From contig CM020505.1 of NCBI GenBank assembly GCA_009823395.1, forward strand, positions 6,565,629 through 6,629,628: a DNA stretch of 64,000 nucleotides. The letters run 5' to 3'. The notes beneath the pieces were generated by a model. The model saw only the letters and a list, made by a program, of their open reading frames with translations, did no database searches and was not told the origin of the DNA. The position numbers were made by a program, and so were the translations under genes. Below, one piece after another: positions 1-22,813 of the stretch (its first letter is position 1; the number at the start of each line of letters is the position of its first letter). This stretch comes from Thamnaconus septentrionalis. Its lineage: Eukaryota > Chordata > Actinopteri > Tetraodontiformes > Monacanthidae.

Positions 1-1649
1 CGAAAAATGTAAGAGGTACAAGAGTATAAAAGGGCAGAATTTTTCAATATACATTCCATGAAAGTAAAGCCAGGGAATTCTGAAACATTCCGAGAGACAC
101 ACTCTGAATTGATTGGAATAATGAAAATCAGTAAAATAATTACTTAGAATTGGTGTGTTGAGAAGAGCAAACATGGATTTACAATAGACTGTTGTCTCAT
201 ATGTCAACTATGGATGCAAACATCCAGCTACTTTCCTAATTACTTTTGATGGCGACTACAGATGGTCAGCTTCAATTCCAAGCGCCACCATCTCTATTCA
301 CATAACTTGGTCAGATCTCAGCAGTACACTTGTACTGTATAACCCTGTGACCCAGATACACTGTAATATTCAGAATGGACAAAACATTTGAAAAACAGAT
401 GTAGTGCATTGACTTCACTTCACAGATGCTACTTTCTTTCCAGCCCTGCTCCCAGATAACATTAAAACCAGGTAGAGTAGGTCTGAGAGACTCCTTACCC
501 CCCTAGATTGGAGACCTCAGAGTTAGGGAGGGGGAGAGTGGGCTGTCCAGCCTGCTCTGGAGAGACATACAAGGTTTCAGGGTCCAGGCTATCCATCCAG
601 GGCCTTGGACTACCACTATCAACATAAAGACACAAAGGATACAACACATACGAGACCACAGAGACATAGACAATTACAAAAAAACACAACTAGAACAAAA
701 ACATGAACATACAAAATAAAGTTGCACATTTAAAACAAACAGTGACGATTGAGGATCGCAGGCTTGTGAAACACAGACATGTAAGGTGCCATTCACAACA
801 AAGACATGGAGTATTTTCAACCATTTATTATATAAATACTGATTAGCACTAGCTTGATAAAAGTCTACCTGCCAGTTACATATTTTGTTTAATCATGGTC
901 CATAGTATGTTTTTTTTTTCTTCATACAAACCTTATAATATGCATTAAGAAGTATATCCAACAATGAATGTTATATCTTATGAAAACTGAATAATTCAAA
1001 CCAACATGATTAATTTCCATTAATGACAATTAATTGAACATTAATTGAACATATATATATACTACAAAGTAATACAATATTTTCAGAGAGAACTGATCTC
1101 TGTGATTTTTAAATCTATGTTGTTACTACTGAATAATGCCAGTTTTAGAAACTAAACCTTTTTAGCCGATTCTAAATGTCGAAATGATGGTTTGATTAAG
1201 AGACAATGCAAATTACTGTGACAAAATATCACAAACCAGAAAGGAATAAACTAAAGTCATTGGGGGAAAGTCAACCAAAAGTCAATTTTAAACCAGCATA
1301 CTCCAGAAAAATGCTTCACGCCTGCCAGTCTGTGCATGTAGCCCACAGCTGATAAACAGGAGAGAACAAAAAAAAAATGATCCAGTGAACACTCATCTGT
1401 TAAACTGAAAAGTGACATAATGTACGCAATATGAAAGGGGAACAGGGAATGAGCAGCATTTCTCCATTTAATTCTAATTTGTCTACTTGGATAATGCTTA
1501 TTTATCTAAAAACAGAATAGCGCGATGAGTTCAGGTACTCATTTTGTATTCACATGGGGTTCATTTTGTTGTATTTTCTCAACACTGCAAATATTTTCTC
1601 CAATCGTAGATTTCTTCACCTATAATAATTAATAACCAACTACCTAGTC
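1..1649. other. Intergenic, no gene recognised
   Basis: AT-rich sequence with only short open frames on both strands. No exon-like homology, RNA gene or clear repeat was recognised. It lies beyond the 3' end of mtfmt and may be flank or intron of a gene outside the window. Confidence 0.5.
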
Positions 1650-2058
1650 CAGGCACGGGCAAACTACAGCCCCTGGGTCATATGCGGCCCGTTAAGCTTT
1701 TTAACCCGGCCCGCCGAACTTGAAACTATATCAATAAACATTATTAATGTTTTGGTTTCCCTGCGTTCTTGCGTTTTCTGCCACGGTGATGATGATGATG
1801 ATGATATCCTGAAGAATAACATAACTCTAAATTACTTTCAAATAGCAGAAAGTTAGTCCTAAAAATAAAAGCTAACTTTTTTTCATTTTCAATTGACAAT
1901 AACGCACATGTCTTATCCATATCCTATGATATGTCTTTATTTCTCCAATGAGGTGGTTCATCAAAACACTCCATCCATCTGCTCTTGCTCCTGGCCCCCT
2001 CTGTCAAAATTTAGAACCTATTGTGGCCCACCAAGTCAAAAAAGTTTGCCCACCCTTG
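1650..2058. mobile_element. Non-autonomous hAT-like element (GGGCAAACT family, copy 1)
   Basis: The left end begins CAGGCACGGGCAAACT and the right end finishes AGTTTGCCCACCCTTG, giving terminal inverted repeats of about 16 bp. Flanks are ACCTAGTC (1642-1649) and GCCTAGTC (2059-2066), an 8-bp target duplication with one mismatch, as expected for hAT transposition. The interior has a GAT/ATG microsatellite near 1788-1806 and no transposase. The same family recurs at 10660-10956, 37915-38260, 52369-52681 and as a fragment near 57518. Confidence 0.75.
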
Positions 2059-2159
2059 GCCTAGTCGTTCAGTTCATGCAGTTTAAGAAGAATTTAGATA
2101 TTCAGGCCCCCAAAATACACATAAATACATAAAGCATACCTTTCACGCTCACACTCAGA

Positions 2160-3080
2160 CATTCCCATGTCCATGTAAATGACAGCTCTGACGGTGGGAG
2201 GCAACTTCCGTGTTTAGTGACATCACGTGTATGCTCTCTTTTCTACAGAAATACCCATAAACTATGAACGATGGACGGTCGAACCGCGCCTGTCACACGG
2301 CACCGCGATATTCGGCTCTGACACCGGAACCCCAGAGAAGCGAAGCGATACGTCGCACACCGCAACACCGCTGAATTATGACGTGACGCAACAATTCCAC
2401 CAACACGTCTCCACCATGTGAACCGTGTTAATGAACATCCACACGTGTCGTAAAAGTAAACTGCACGTCATGACAACCACTAACTAACCCGCACCGTCTC
2501 ACTAGTTTCCCCTCCCCAGCCTGCCGTGGCTAGCTACAATAGCTGTGGTAACTTACAAAAAAACGACCAACTTACCCGTGTGTGTTTGTTTGGTTTTGTT
2601 TTTTACGCCACTGTTTATAAGCCCACTTGTGCTTTAAGACAAATTGCCACTCACGGCGTCGCCCCCCGCAACGTCACCTTAGCTGTGCGATACTTGCGCA
2701 AACACGCCGACGGCCACACATGTGAATTAATTGCGGTCTGTCACTTTGGACATGTCAAGCTAGCTAGCCCAGCAAGCCAGTCAGCCAGCGTCACTGTAAA
2801 ATGGCAGTCTCTCTCCCCCCAGCTGAACCGTTACCACTCGGCAGTAGGCCGGGGGGGTGCCGGGGGAGGCTGCGGAGCGCCGGGGATCGACGGGCGAAGC
2901 GGGAGGACGGCGTTTGCGCAAGAATTTCAACGGGTGCGGGTGAAACGGTGTTTTCAGGTGCGGAAACTGGGTTTCGTGGGACGTGTTGTACGGCGACGGG
3001 CTGACTTTGAACGAGTGTTAAAAGTTTGTCGGGTCCCTGAATCGGTGTGTAACGTGGTACGGTCCGTAGAAAGAGAAACA
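2160..3080. promoter_or_regulatory. GC- and CpG-rich stretch, possible promoter or first exon
   Basis: This stretch is much richer in G+C and CpG than its surroundings, most strongly at 2780-3060. CpG-rich islands in vertebrate genomes usually mark a promoter or first exon. A long frame is open at 2526-3095 (plus), but it matches nothing I recognise and overlaps frames in other phases, as GC-rich DNA often does. No splice donor or protein family could be assigned. It could be the start of a gene running left out of the window. This is inference from composition only. Confidence 0.35.
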
Positions 3081-3096
3081 CAATCGTTGCCCTAAT

Positions 3097-3510
3097 GAAA
3101 TTCCTGCACTCGTGCGTCTTACATATTTTTCACGTCATTTCTGTGATGTCATCTATAGTTTTTTACCCTTCCGGATATGCTTCTATAAGTGGAGAAAATA
3201 CTGATTAAGACTGTTAAGCATGAGGAAGTTAAGTATGCAAAAATTCGGAATGGGAAAGTTGGATTTGTTACTTAATTCTTTGGCTTTTTCTTTTCTTTTT
3301 TTTTTGTATTCAGTGAAATTCCTGCACTCGTGTGTATTACATACTTGTTTAACGTCATTTCTGTGATGACATCTACAAGTTTTTCTCTGAATATCCTACA
3401 TTTACTAGAAGTAAAGAAAATGCTGAAAAAGACTGAAGAAATACTGATGAAATTCTGACAAGAGAAAGTTGGATTTCAGTTACTTAATTCTTTGACATTT
3501 TTTGTATTGA
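3097..3510. repeat. Two-copy diverged tandem repeat, about 216-bp unit
   Basis: A block starting GAAATTCCTGCACTCGTG at about 3099 recurs at about 3316. Both are followed by matching ACGTCATTTCTGTGATG segments and then by GAAAGTTGGATTT with TTACTTAATTCTTTG (about 3256 and 3467). The copies have diverged by substitutions and small indels, so the duplication is old. Confidence 0.7.
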
Positions 3511-3639
3511 GAATTTCTCACTATGGAAAATAATCTCTCAAAATGGAAATAACTTTTGATAAATTTAGTATAATCTTTCTAGCTTTTTTCCTTGTCCGCC
3601 AGGGCTATGAAACTCCATACCATCAGAGCAGCAAAAAGA

Positions 3640-3766
3640 GGAAATCAGAGGAACAATGACGGATCGTGGAGCTGGACAACTGGGGATGAGTGGTTTCATG
3701 GATGACCTCACAATTACAACATCCTCACCATGTGCAAACTGGATGGGCTGAGGCCAGGAGGGAGTA
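3640..3766 (+). pseudogene. Degraded reverse-transcriptase fragment (FMDD box)
   Basis: A short frame reads MSGFMDDLTITTSS before stopping. The FMDDL core followed by a T/S-rich stretch matches the catalytic [YF]xDD box region of retroelement reverse transcriptases found in fish genomes. Only a few tens of codons are recognisable, and the frame is closed on both sides by stops. It is interpreted as a dead relic of a non-LTR retroelement. The family is not identified. Confidence 0.45.
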
Positions 3767-3884
3767 AGCAGGGGCTGAATGTAACAGTTATCAGTTCATA
3801 TGATTCAGCCCACCATCTAGGGTACAATCAACCCTAAATGATGTGGATATGATACTAGATAGAATTACAACTCATCCCAAGACA

Positions 3885-3890
3885 TTTATT
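3885..3890 (-). terminator. Candidate polyadenylation signal of mtfmt (AATAAA)
   Basis: AATAAA on the minus strand about 340 bp beyond the mtfmt stop codon. Position and orientation fit. Cleavage was not verified. Confidence 0.45.
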
Positions 3891-4226
3891 CAATGCAATT
3901 ATACATAATAAATACATTGATACAGTAAATATACTGTGTATTCATATGTCTTAAAACAGACAAGAATAAAATATTCACGACAGTTCATATCATATCTGCA
4001 GTATCTCCAACCCCAATTCCAAAACAAGGAGGTCGCTTGTAAAATCAAAAATAAAACTAAAATAAATTAACAAGCAAACTCAGTTTGATTACTTGACATG
4101 TGATTTCTGTTCTATTGGCAACAGGATGTTTATGAGGTTTGCAAATCATCGCATCCCGTTATTACACTGTAAAATGTTTTGGAAAATGGAGGTTGAATAT
4201 CAGCTAAAAGGTTTTTCATCATTTCA

Positions 4227-7192
4227 TCACAATGTTGAGTTCTCTCTCACTGGAAGTGCTTCTATCTGTTTTTGACTGACAAACAGACTTTCAGTTCTCT
4301 GATGAAGGTAGCCATTGTAGAAGTCAGCTGCTGTTAGTCTTTTTTTCAGAAGCACTGCTTTGAAGCCCACCCAGCCATCCTGCAAAAGCAAACAAACCCA
4401 AAGTTGAAGCCACAGGATCAATTTCACATTTTTTTTTTTTACATTGGAGAAGACAGTGCAATCTTGGCATTTTTTTTCGTAGTTTCTTACTTCACACAAA
4501 AGTGAATAAAAGATTTATGAAGAAGACAGCATGTGGTGGCTTTCCATTGTTTTCTGACAGTAACTTCAATGCAGCATTGAACTCTTGTTACATTAGTCGT
4601 GGTTGAGAACATTTGGCAGGAAAATCTATCAAACCTTAATTTTAATGCACCTTTCATGTGTTTGTGACTTTAAAAGACTATTTTGTGTGATCATGCCGAT
4701 GTGCGTTTTTTTAAATATTTTGTAAACAATCAGTGTCACTTCCGTCATGTGAATTCAGTAAATATGGACGGAATAAAGAGGAATAGTTGGTTTCAGACCT
4801 TGCAACACACGGCCAGAGTGTTGGTGTGCTTCTGGTAGCTCACTGACCCAGGAACTGGTTTCCCACTTTGACCTGCAAACAAAATGTGTGTTGGACGTGA
4901 CTTCTGGTAGAAGAGGCAAGACAAGACTAATGTATGATTCTCTAAAATGACAAAAATTAGTGCTATATTTATACAATAGCATCTGTTCCTTAATAAAGAA
5001 CAGCATATTTGACAATCTTGTTCACTTATCATCATAACAAGGCTTTGAAGCCAGAAGCTACTCATGTCAACACCACAACTACTTTTAATTGCAATTACAC
5101 CATACACCACCTTTTAAGAAGAACAAAAACATCAACCAAAACTGTGATTTGATCAAATCTGATAGGATTTTAATAAAACTGTACTTATCTCACTTAAGCA
5201 CAAAATGTGCAAATAAGATTATTTGAAAACCAGGGAAGTATGAAGTTAGTGCAGGTGCTTTAAGCACTTTAATGTCTATCACCTTACTGTACATGAACAA
5301 ACACACCTGATAATGAAATGTGACATTTTCCAACAAAATCCAGAAGTTTTAATGTCTGGCCCATCCATGTGGTTTTCAAAGGTATCTGATGGGGGAAAAG
5401 ATGGATCATCAATAATATACCCATGGGAGTCCAGCACTGAATCAACTTAACTTTGGGAATCTTTATTACCCGGGACCCAATGGCACGATACAATCGATCT
5501 ATTTGCTCACAAGTCTGCTCCTCCCACACCATCCAGCTCATTGACGAGTTAATTTTAGGAGCTTATAAACAAAAAACATGTCTGAGTTAGACAATTCCAT
5601 ATATTTTGTAAGACTGCTTCTATGATGAGGGTACTTACCAAAAGTTGCACCCATTTGTCTTTGCTCTCTTTTTCGTGTTCGTACCTCTGGAAGCGTTGCT
5701 AACGTATTGAGCAGCTGCAAGCCAGACCAGAAACTCAGTCACTAAGATACATGGCGACATTAAGAAAACATCTTTAAAAGAAAAAAGAAAAAAGATGCTT
5801 ACCAAGTGTGCTCCCTTGGCGGCCAGGGCCGTTCCAAGTTCATCAGCAGTACAGTTTTCAGGGACCTGATGAAGCACCTGACTGAGAATGGGACCCACGT
5901 CAAACCTGAGATGGGCGAGAATTTTGTTGTATAAGTATTTACAGTGACAACATAAATAACAGAGAGGATAATGCAATGTTTTCAATTACCTATGAGGACG
6001 GATCTGCATGATACTGACTCCTGTCTCAGTGTCCCCATGCAAGATGGTGTGAAAAATAGGTGCAGGACCTCTCCACCGTGGCAGCAGGCTGGGGTGAACG
6101 TTTAGTATCCCGCTGTACAGGTAAACATTGCATTTAACATCTGTATTTCTGAGGTATTTGATAGAATTATTCTGGCTTTATCTTCAGGCTGATTCTATGT
6201 TAATTTCATATATTGTTCAGCTGCCCATTTATATAATATTAAAATCAAATTTCAGTCTTTTAAAGACATTTATGGTGAACATGTCACATGTTTTATTCAG
6301 TGTTTTAAAAACAACATTATTTTCAAGGACTACCCATTGTTTCACCAGCAAACTGTACAGCATAGACCAAAAGCTTAGCGAGGCTCTTTAAAAACAATTT
6401 CAGTATAAGCATGTATTGCTGCTGTTTGGTGCCTAGTTGTAAAAGCAAACTACAGACTTTAAAGCTCACCTTGAGTTTGCGTGAGATTTTTGAAACTGTA
6501 CAACAGCAGAGTGAACCAGTACTTACTATGGGAACTTGTTGATCAACCTCTCAGGGAGTAAGCAACCGAAGGACACGACCACTCCGACGTCAAACTGTCC
6601 TTCCACGTTATTAGGGGGCCAACTATGAACAGGTAGGTGGTTGTGTTGGGCAAACCTCTGCACCGGGACATCGCTTGACAGAGTTACAACTTCAAGCGTT
6701 TTCACAATCCCATCATTGGCGTTCCTACAAACAGATAACAAACATCAAATTTCATGCACCAATCTCCTGCATTCTGAGACGGCCCTTCAACAAAAACTGC
6801 TTTAATTAATGAAAAAACACATTTGGCTCAGGGATGTACAGCGTTTAGTTAAAAAGTCACTCTGCAAAATGGAATCTCTCAAGCATATTATTTTACATTC
6901 AAAATGTCTATTTTGAGTTTAAGCTGTAAAATTACAGGGATTTCTTCAAAGAAAACATAAATTTATGCCGTTTCCTGGAGCCATACCTGCTGGACGCGAG
7001 AAGCTTCAGAGATTCCACAGCAAACTGATCCGAACCGAAGAACAGGAGCCTCCAGGGAGGTCCAGAGGAGGTGCATAGCCGCCGCTGCAACCCGAAAACA
7101 CCGCTTCTCCTCCTCAAGGGCTGCACACAACAGTGTTGGAGGAGGTGGAGGAGACGCAAAGACGTCACAGCTGTCTTGCCCTTCGTCAACAT
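4227..7192 (-). CDS. mtfmt: Mitochondrial methionyl-tRNA formyltransferase, complete, 9 exons
   Basis: Transfers a formyl group from 10-formyl-tetrahydrofolate to Met-tRNA(Met) to start mitochondrial translation. Exons in transcript order: 7192-6987, 6724-6527, 6112-5990, 5905-5803, 5714-5639, 5561-5470, 5385-5307, 4872-4799, 4379-4227. All introns are GT-AG and phases join to 367 aa (human is 389). Residues 1-45 are Arg/Leu-rich and lack acidic residues, as in a mitochondrial presequence. The Rossmann-like start is [14 protein letters not shown]. The active-site region [15 protein letters not shown] follows at about 139-153, and FDVGP at 177-181 holds the conserved Asp. The C-terminal tRNA-binding domain includes [17 protein letters not shown] and ends DFYNGYLHQ plus a short tail. 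The ATG at 7192 was chosen as the first in-frame Met upstream of the presequence. No frame damage was seen. Confidence 0.95.
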
Positions 7193-7340
7193 CGTGATAC
7201 GCTTGTGTTCCAATTAATATTTGTCATAGCGGTCAATGTTCACAATTGTATTTGTATCTAAACTCTCCTCAGACTCGTCCCGAAAGTGTGAGTAACGGGC
7301 GCCGCCATGTTTTCCGCAGACACTTCCGGTCACGGTTTCT
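7193..7340 (-). promoter_or_regulatory. mtfmt promoter region with YY1-like and ETS-like motifs
   Basis: Immediately upstream of the mtfmt start the sequence carries GCCGCCATGTT (7301-7311), which matches the YY1 core motif often found at transcription starts. CACTTCCGGT (7321-7330) is an ETS/GABP-type site. Both are typical of TATA-less promoters of mitochondrial-function genes. A 136-bp GA/GT tract begins about 65 bp further upstream. The start site itself was not mapped. Confidence 0.5.
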
Positions 7341-7394
7341 TCTTCGCCGGTTTTGATGTTGTCGAAGAAGGACTCACTAGCGCAACTGCTAGGC

Positions 7395-7535
<141 letters not shown>

Positions 7536-7539
7536 CCCA

Positions 7540-9013
7540 CAATGAATCAGTGCAAATAGATTTTGGTACATAATTAGCAGCTGCAAGTCAGTATATGTTG
7601 CTCAATGCTCACTTCTACATGCTCACTGAATCACTGACGTTGGCAAGGTTAACCCCATTGGTATTGAAATTTGGTAATGAACGACAAGACATTTTTCGAT
7701 GGCACTGAGGCAATTCGGTCGATGCCAAAAAAAAAAAGTATTGAACTAGATACCCAACCCTAAATAACTGCCTCTCACCTAAGGGAAGCACCCAAACGTG
7801 GTCACTTGGCTCCTCTCTCACCCTGCTCTTTCTACTGAGGCAACAACAACGTTGAAAAATGGTAGAATCAGCGTTGAGTCAATGTTGAAAAATGGTTGAA
7901 GAATGGTTGAAAAATAATTTTTCAACCATTTTCCATGATTTACAATGATTCATGTGTTACACAAACACAACATAAACAATTAAGACCAGATTTAGATCTG
8001 CCAACCGTTTTTATTCACATATTTACAAATGCACTTGTTCAAACCACCTGTCTCACCAGCCCATATTCAAATATTCATTTTCACAGCTCAACTCTGCCAA
8101 ACATCAAGAATAGGCTGAATGAATATTTTTGTTATTTGAGTTTCCCTTTCTTCGATTACATTTAATCTATATAAAAAAAGGGCACATTATTTGGTTAGTT
8201 CGCAAATTCTTAAAGTAGCTTCTGATATGGATTAGCAGGCTAATTATTATACGATGAATGACAGTCATTTTTAACTGCAAAGTGTTTGTATTAGGAGGGT
8301 AGATTTAAGATAAAAATTCAGGTTCATCTAGTGACCTGGATATGAGTTTGGAAATGTCTCATCTCAATTTCTTTCTTTGCTTGAAGCTGTTCAATAATTT
8401 AATTTAATTTAACTGAAAAAAAGCAACAACGTGTATTTGAATTCTAAGGTTTGAGGGCTTGTTCTGTTTTTTAAAGATTGCACTTCATATTTTCATTGTT
8501 TTTCACTGCATTTCACATTTCAATGCAAATCCAGTCAAGGAAAAGGTTTACAAAAAAGTATTTGCCCTAATATCCATAGCAATCTGTACATTACTTATAC
8601 TAAATAAGGCAACACTAAAAGATGAAAGTTATTTTGTGGCAACACTTTCACAGAGACATTTAGAGAGGCACCCAGCTCTTTGTGGGTATGAGGTCCTTGG
8701 CAAAGCATGAAAAGGATTTTTGGGAAGAAAAAAAGAGAGAATTCATTGTCAAAGTGCAGATCAATGACAACATAGTAGTGTTTTAGACAAAAGTTAAAGT
8801 GTGTGTGTTTCCTTTGGTGGCCACACAACTTAATTTAAATTTCAGTCAAATGTATAAAGTTCTCCTTTGCCTCTTTAAATATCATCCGCAGTGAAGACGC
8901 ACATTTCAGTAACGTTAGTCCTTCATAAAGAGAGTAAACCCGAGGCCAGATCAACAGTACACAAGCTGTCACTTTAAAATAACACATTTTGAATGGATTC
9001 GGTCAAGGAACCA
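7540..9013. other. Intergenic region and probable gpt2 3' UTR
   Basis: No exon was recognised. Near 7850-7935 a short motif (GTTGAAAAATGGTTGA and variants) is repeated several times and partly inverted (GGTTGAAAAAT ... TTTTTCAACC). The part adjoining 9013 is probably gpt2 3' UTR. A minus-strand AATAAA lies at 8010-8015, about 1 kb beyond the stop codon. Confidence 0.45.
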
Positions 9014-20883
<11,870 letters not shown>

Positions 20884-20990
20884 GGCTGCTCGGCTGAGAG
20901 AGTCGGTACGGTAGCGCCGCTTCTTGGGCCGCCGGCAACCTCGAGTCTTCCTCTCCTCCTCCTTTCTCCCTTCTGTGATGACGTGATGAG
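20884..20990 (-). promoter_or_regulatory. gpt2 5' flank with CRE/ATF-like site
   Basis: GC-rich, CpG-bearing sequence directly upstream of the intact exon 1. TGACGTGA at 20979-20986, within TGATGACGTGATG, resembles a CRE/ATF site. Mammalian GPT2 is reported to respond to ATF4, so the site is a plausible regulatory element. The same motif lies at 17901 in the proximal copy. No binding evidence exists from sequence alone. Confidence 0.4.
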
Positions 20991-21507
20991 TCGTTCGCGA
21001 ATGAACTGGTTCGAAGAGCCGGCTCTTTACAGTGAACGAGCGAGGAGAGCCGGCGGCTCTTGATTCCTGAGTGGGAATCCCCCCGCGATTGGTCCAGATG
21101 GATGCACTGAACTCCCTCTCTCTCTCTGTCCCCTTATATATACTGTATATACATACATATGTTCATAAGATGTAAACATCTCCCCCCTTTTATACCCTAC
21201 AAATGCTTTATTTTTATTGCCTTATTTCTTTTAATATAACTTTCTATCTTATTGCACTATAATAATTATGCTTTTTTTCATTAGGTAATTATGCAAATTT
21301 AACCTATACATACATACGTGTGTGTGTATACACATCTATATAGACACATGCATATATATGTATCACCTAATTTGGTATAAATAAATAAATAAAAATAAGC
21401 AAACCAAAACAAAACCTGAGGAGCCGTTTGGGAGCCGAAAGAGCCGGCTCTTCTTAGTGAGCCGAGTCAGAAGAGTCGGTTCTCTGAGGAGAGCCGGAAC
21501 TCCCACC
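20991..21507. mobile_element. GAGCCGGCTC-rich inverted-repeat element, copy B (complete)
   Basis: Both ends carry related AAGAGCCGGCTCTT and GAGAGCCGG motifs in inverted orientation around an AT-rich, TATA/CATA-rich core. The right end continues past the duplication boundary (GAGTCGGTTCTCTGAGGAG), showing this is the original unduplicated edge. No coding capacity is present. Confidence 0.6.
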
Positions 21508-22013
21508 ATCACTCCTCCCATGAGCACTTCCCACCGCACGGCCCTCCTCCCCCAATCCCCGCCCCACTGGGCGAGACCACGCGTGTATAGACGTCATATA
21601 TCAGATTGTATACATACATGGCCGTCTACGCATGCGTGTACCATCGCAAACGAAGATAAGCTTGTTCAAAATCAGACCTTTGCGTTCGTTGGTATTTAGA
21701 ATTCTAATTGGGTGTTTATAATTTGTTTAACATAGAATCCCTGCATGGTCCTTTGTCTGTTTTTATTGTCACTGTTACATACTTAATGTCTAAAAATGCT
21801 TAAAATCAACACGTTGCAAAAAAAAAAAAAAAAAAAAAATTGTAATCTGTAGCAACTCAAATATCGTAAACATTAGTTTTGTGACCTGTAGTATCCCAGG
21901 TTATATTAAGCTTGAAGTAGACTTAGAACACACATCATACATCACTTGGAATCTAGAGTCACACTTCTTTTTCACAGAAGAAATAACAACGCATTGTTTT
22001 TGTGGATAATATC

Positions 22014-22019
22014 TTTATT
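22014..22019 (-). terminator. Candidate polyadenylation signal of c16orf87 (AATAAA)
   Basis: AATAAA on the minus strand, about 795 bp past the stop. A second AATAAA at 22332-22337 is an alternative proximal site. Confidence 0.4.
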
Positions 22020-22813
22020 CAGTTAATTTGTTTTATTTAAATACTCAACATAGATAAATGCTATATTTGCTACAACCCCATCAAAAGAAGAAGTTTGACG
22101 AGCGTACAGTATCTGACTGGATAAAAGTTGTCTGTGAAAATGTGATTTTTAAAATATTTAGTCTGACAAGTATCTGATTTTTTTTTTCCTGCATCATGAC
22201 GAAAGCTTGCATGTCTTTTAATCATACATCTCATATGATCTCAAAATGCCATTAAAACACTTTTTAAAAAAAATTGTAGACTCTTGGTATGCTGTAAACT
22301 TCAGTCTAAACAATAAAGGCAACGTTTTCAGTTTATTAAAACGCAAAAGGACTTCCATGAACGTGAAGCTAAAAATCAGCTAAAGATGCTCATTCATATT
22401 AAATGACGCGCCTCCAGAAGTCATCCATGCCCATTTAAAACAGAGGCTTTACATATGGTATAGTTTAGACACTAAAGTCTCCATCTACAGAACAGAGAGA
22501 GAAATACCAGCACAGTCTTGTCATAATCTCTCCGTCAAAAACAACATTACAACACACAGAGCGTACTGAATCTTTGAGCATGTGTCCCAACATGTGCGAG
22601 TGCATGAATAAAAAGGTGCTGAGGAGCAGTGACCTCCTTGCGCTGCCTCTCCATCCTTTCTTTTTCTTTCCATCACCATCCTAAAACACTCCCAGGTTTA
22701 AAAAATTCAGCCCCCGCCACCTTCTACCTTCTTTGGTCATCCTCGTCCTCCTTGGTGGGTTTTCCCCCATAACATCCTCATTTTCGCTTTTGGTCCATGT
22801 TGGTGACTGTAAC

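Noticed and set aside
2526..3095. 189-codon plus-strand open frame in the CpG-rich region
   Set aside because: No recognisable domain; GC-rich DNA lacks stops, and overlapping frames of similar length are open in other phases. Kept only as a possible promoter or first exon.
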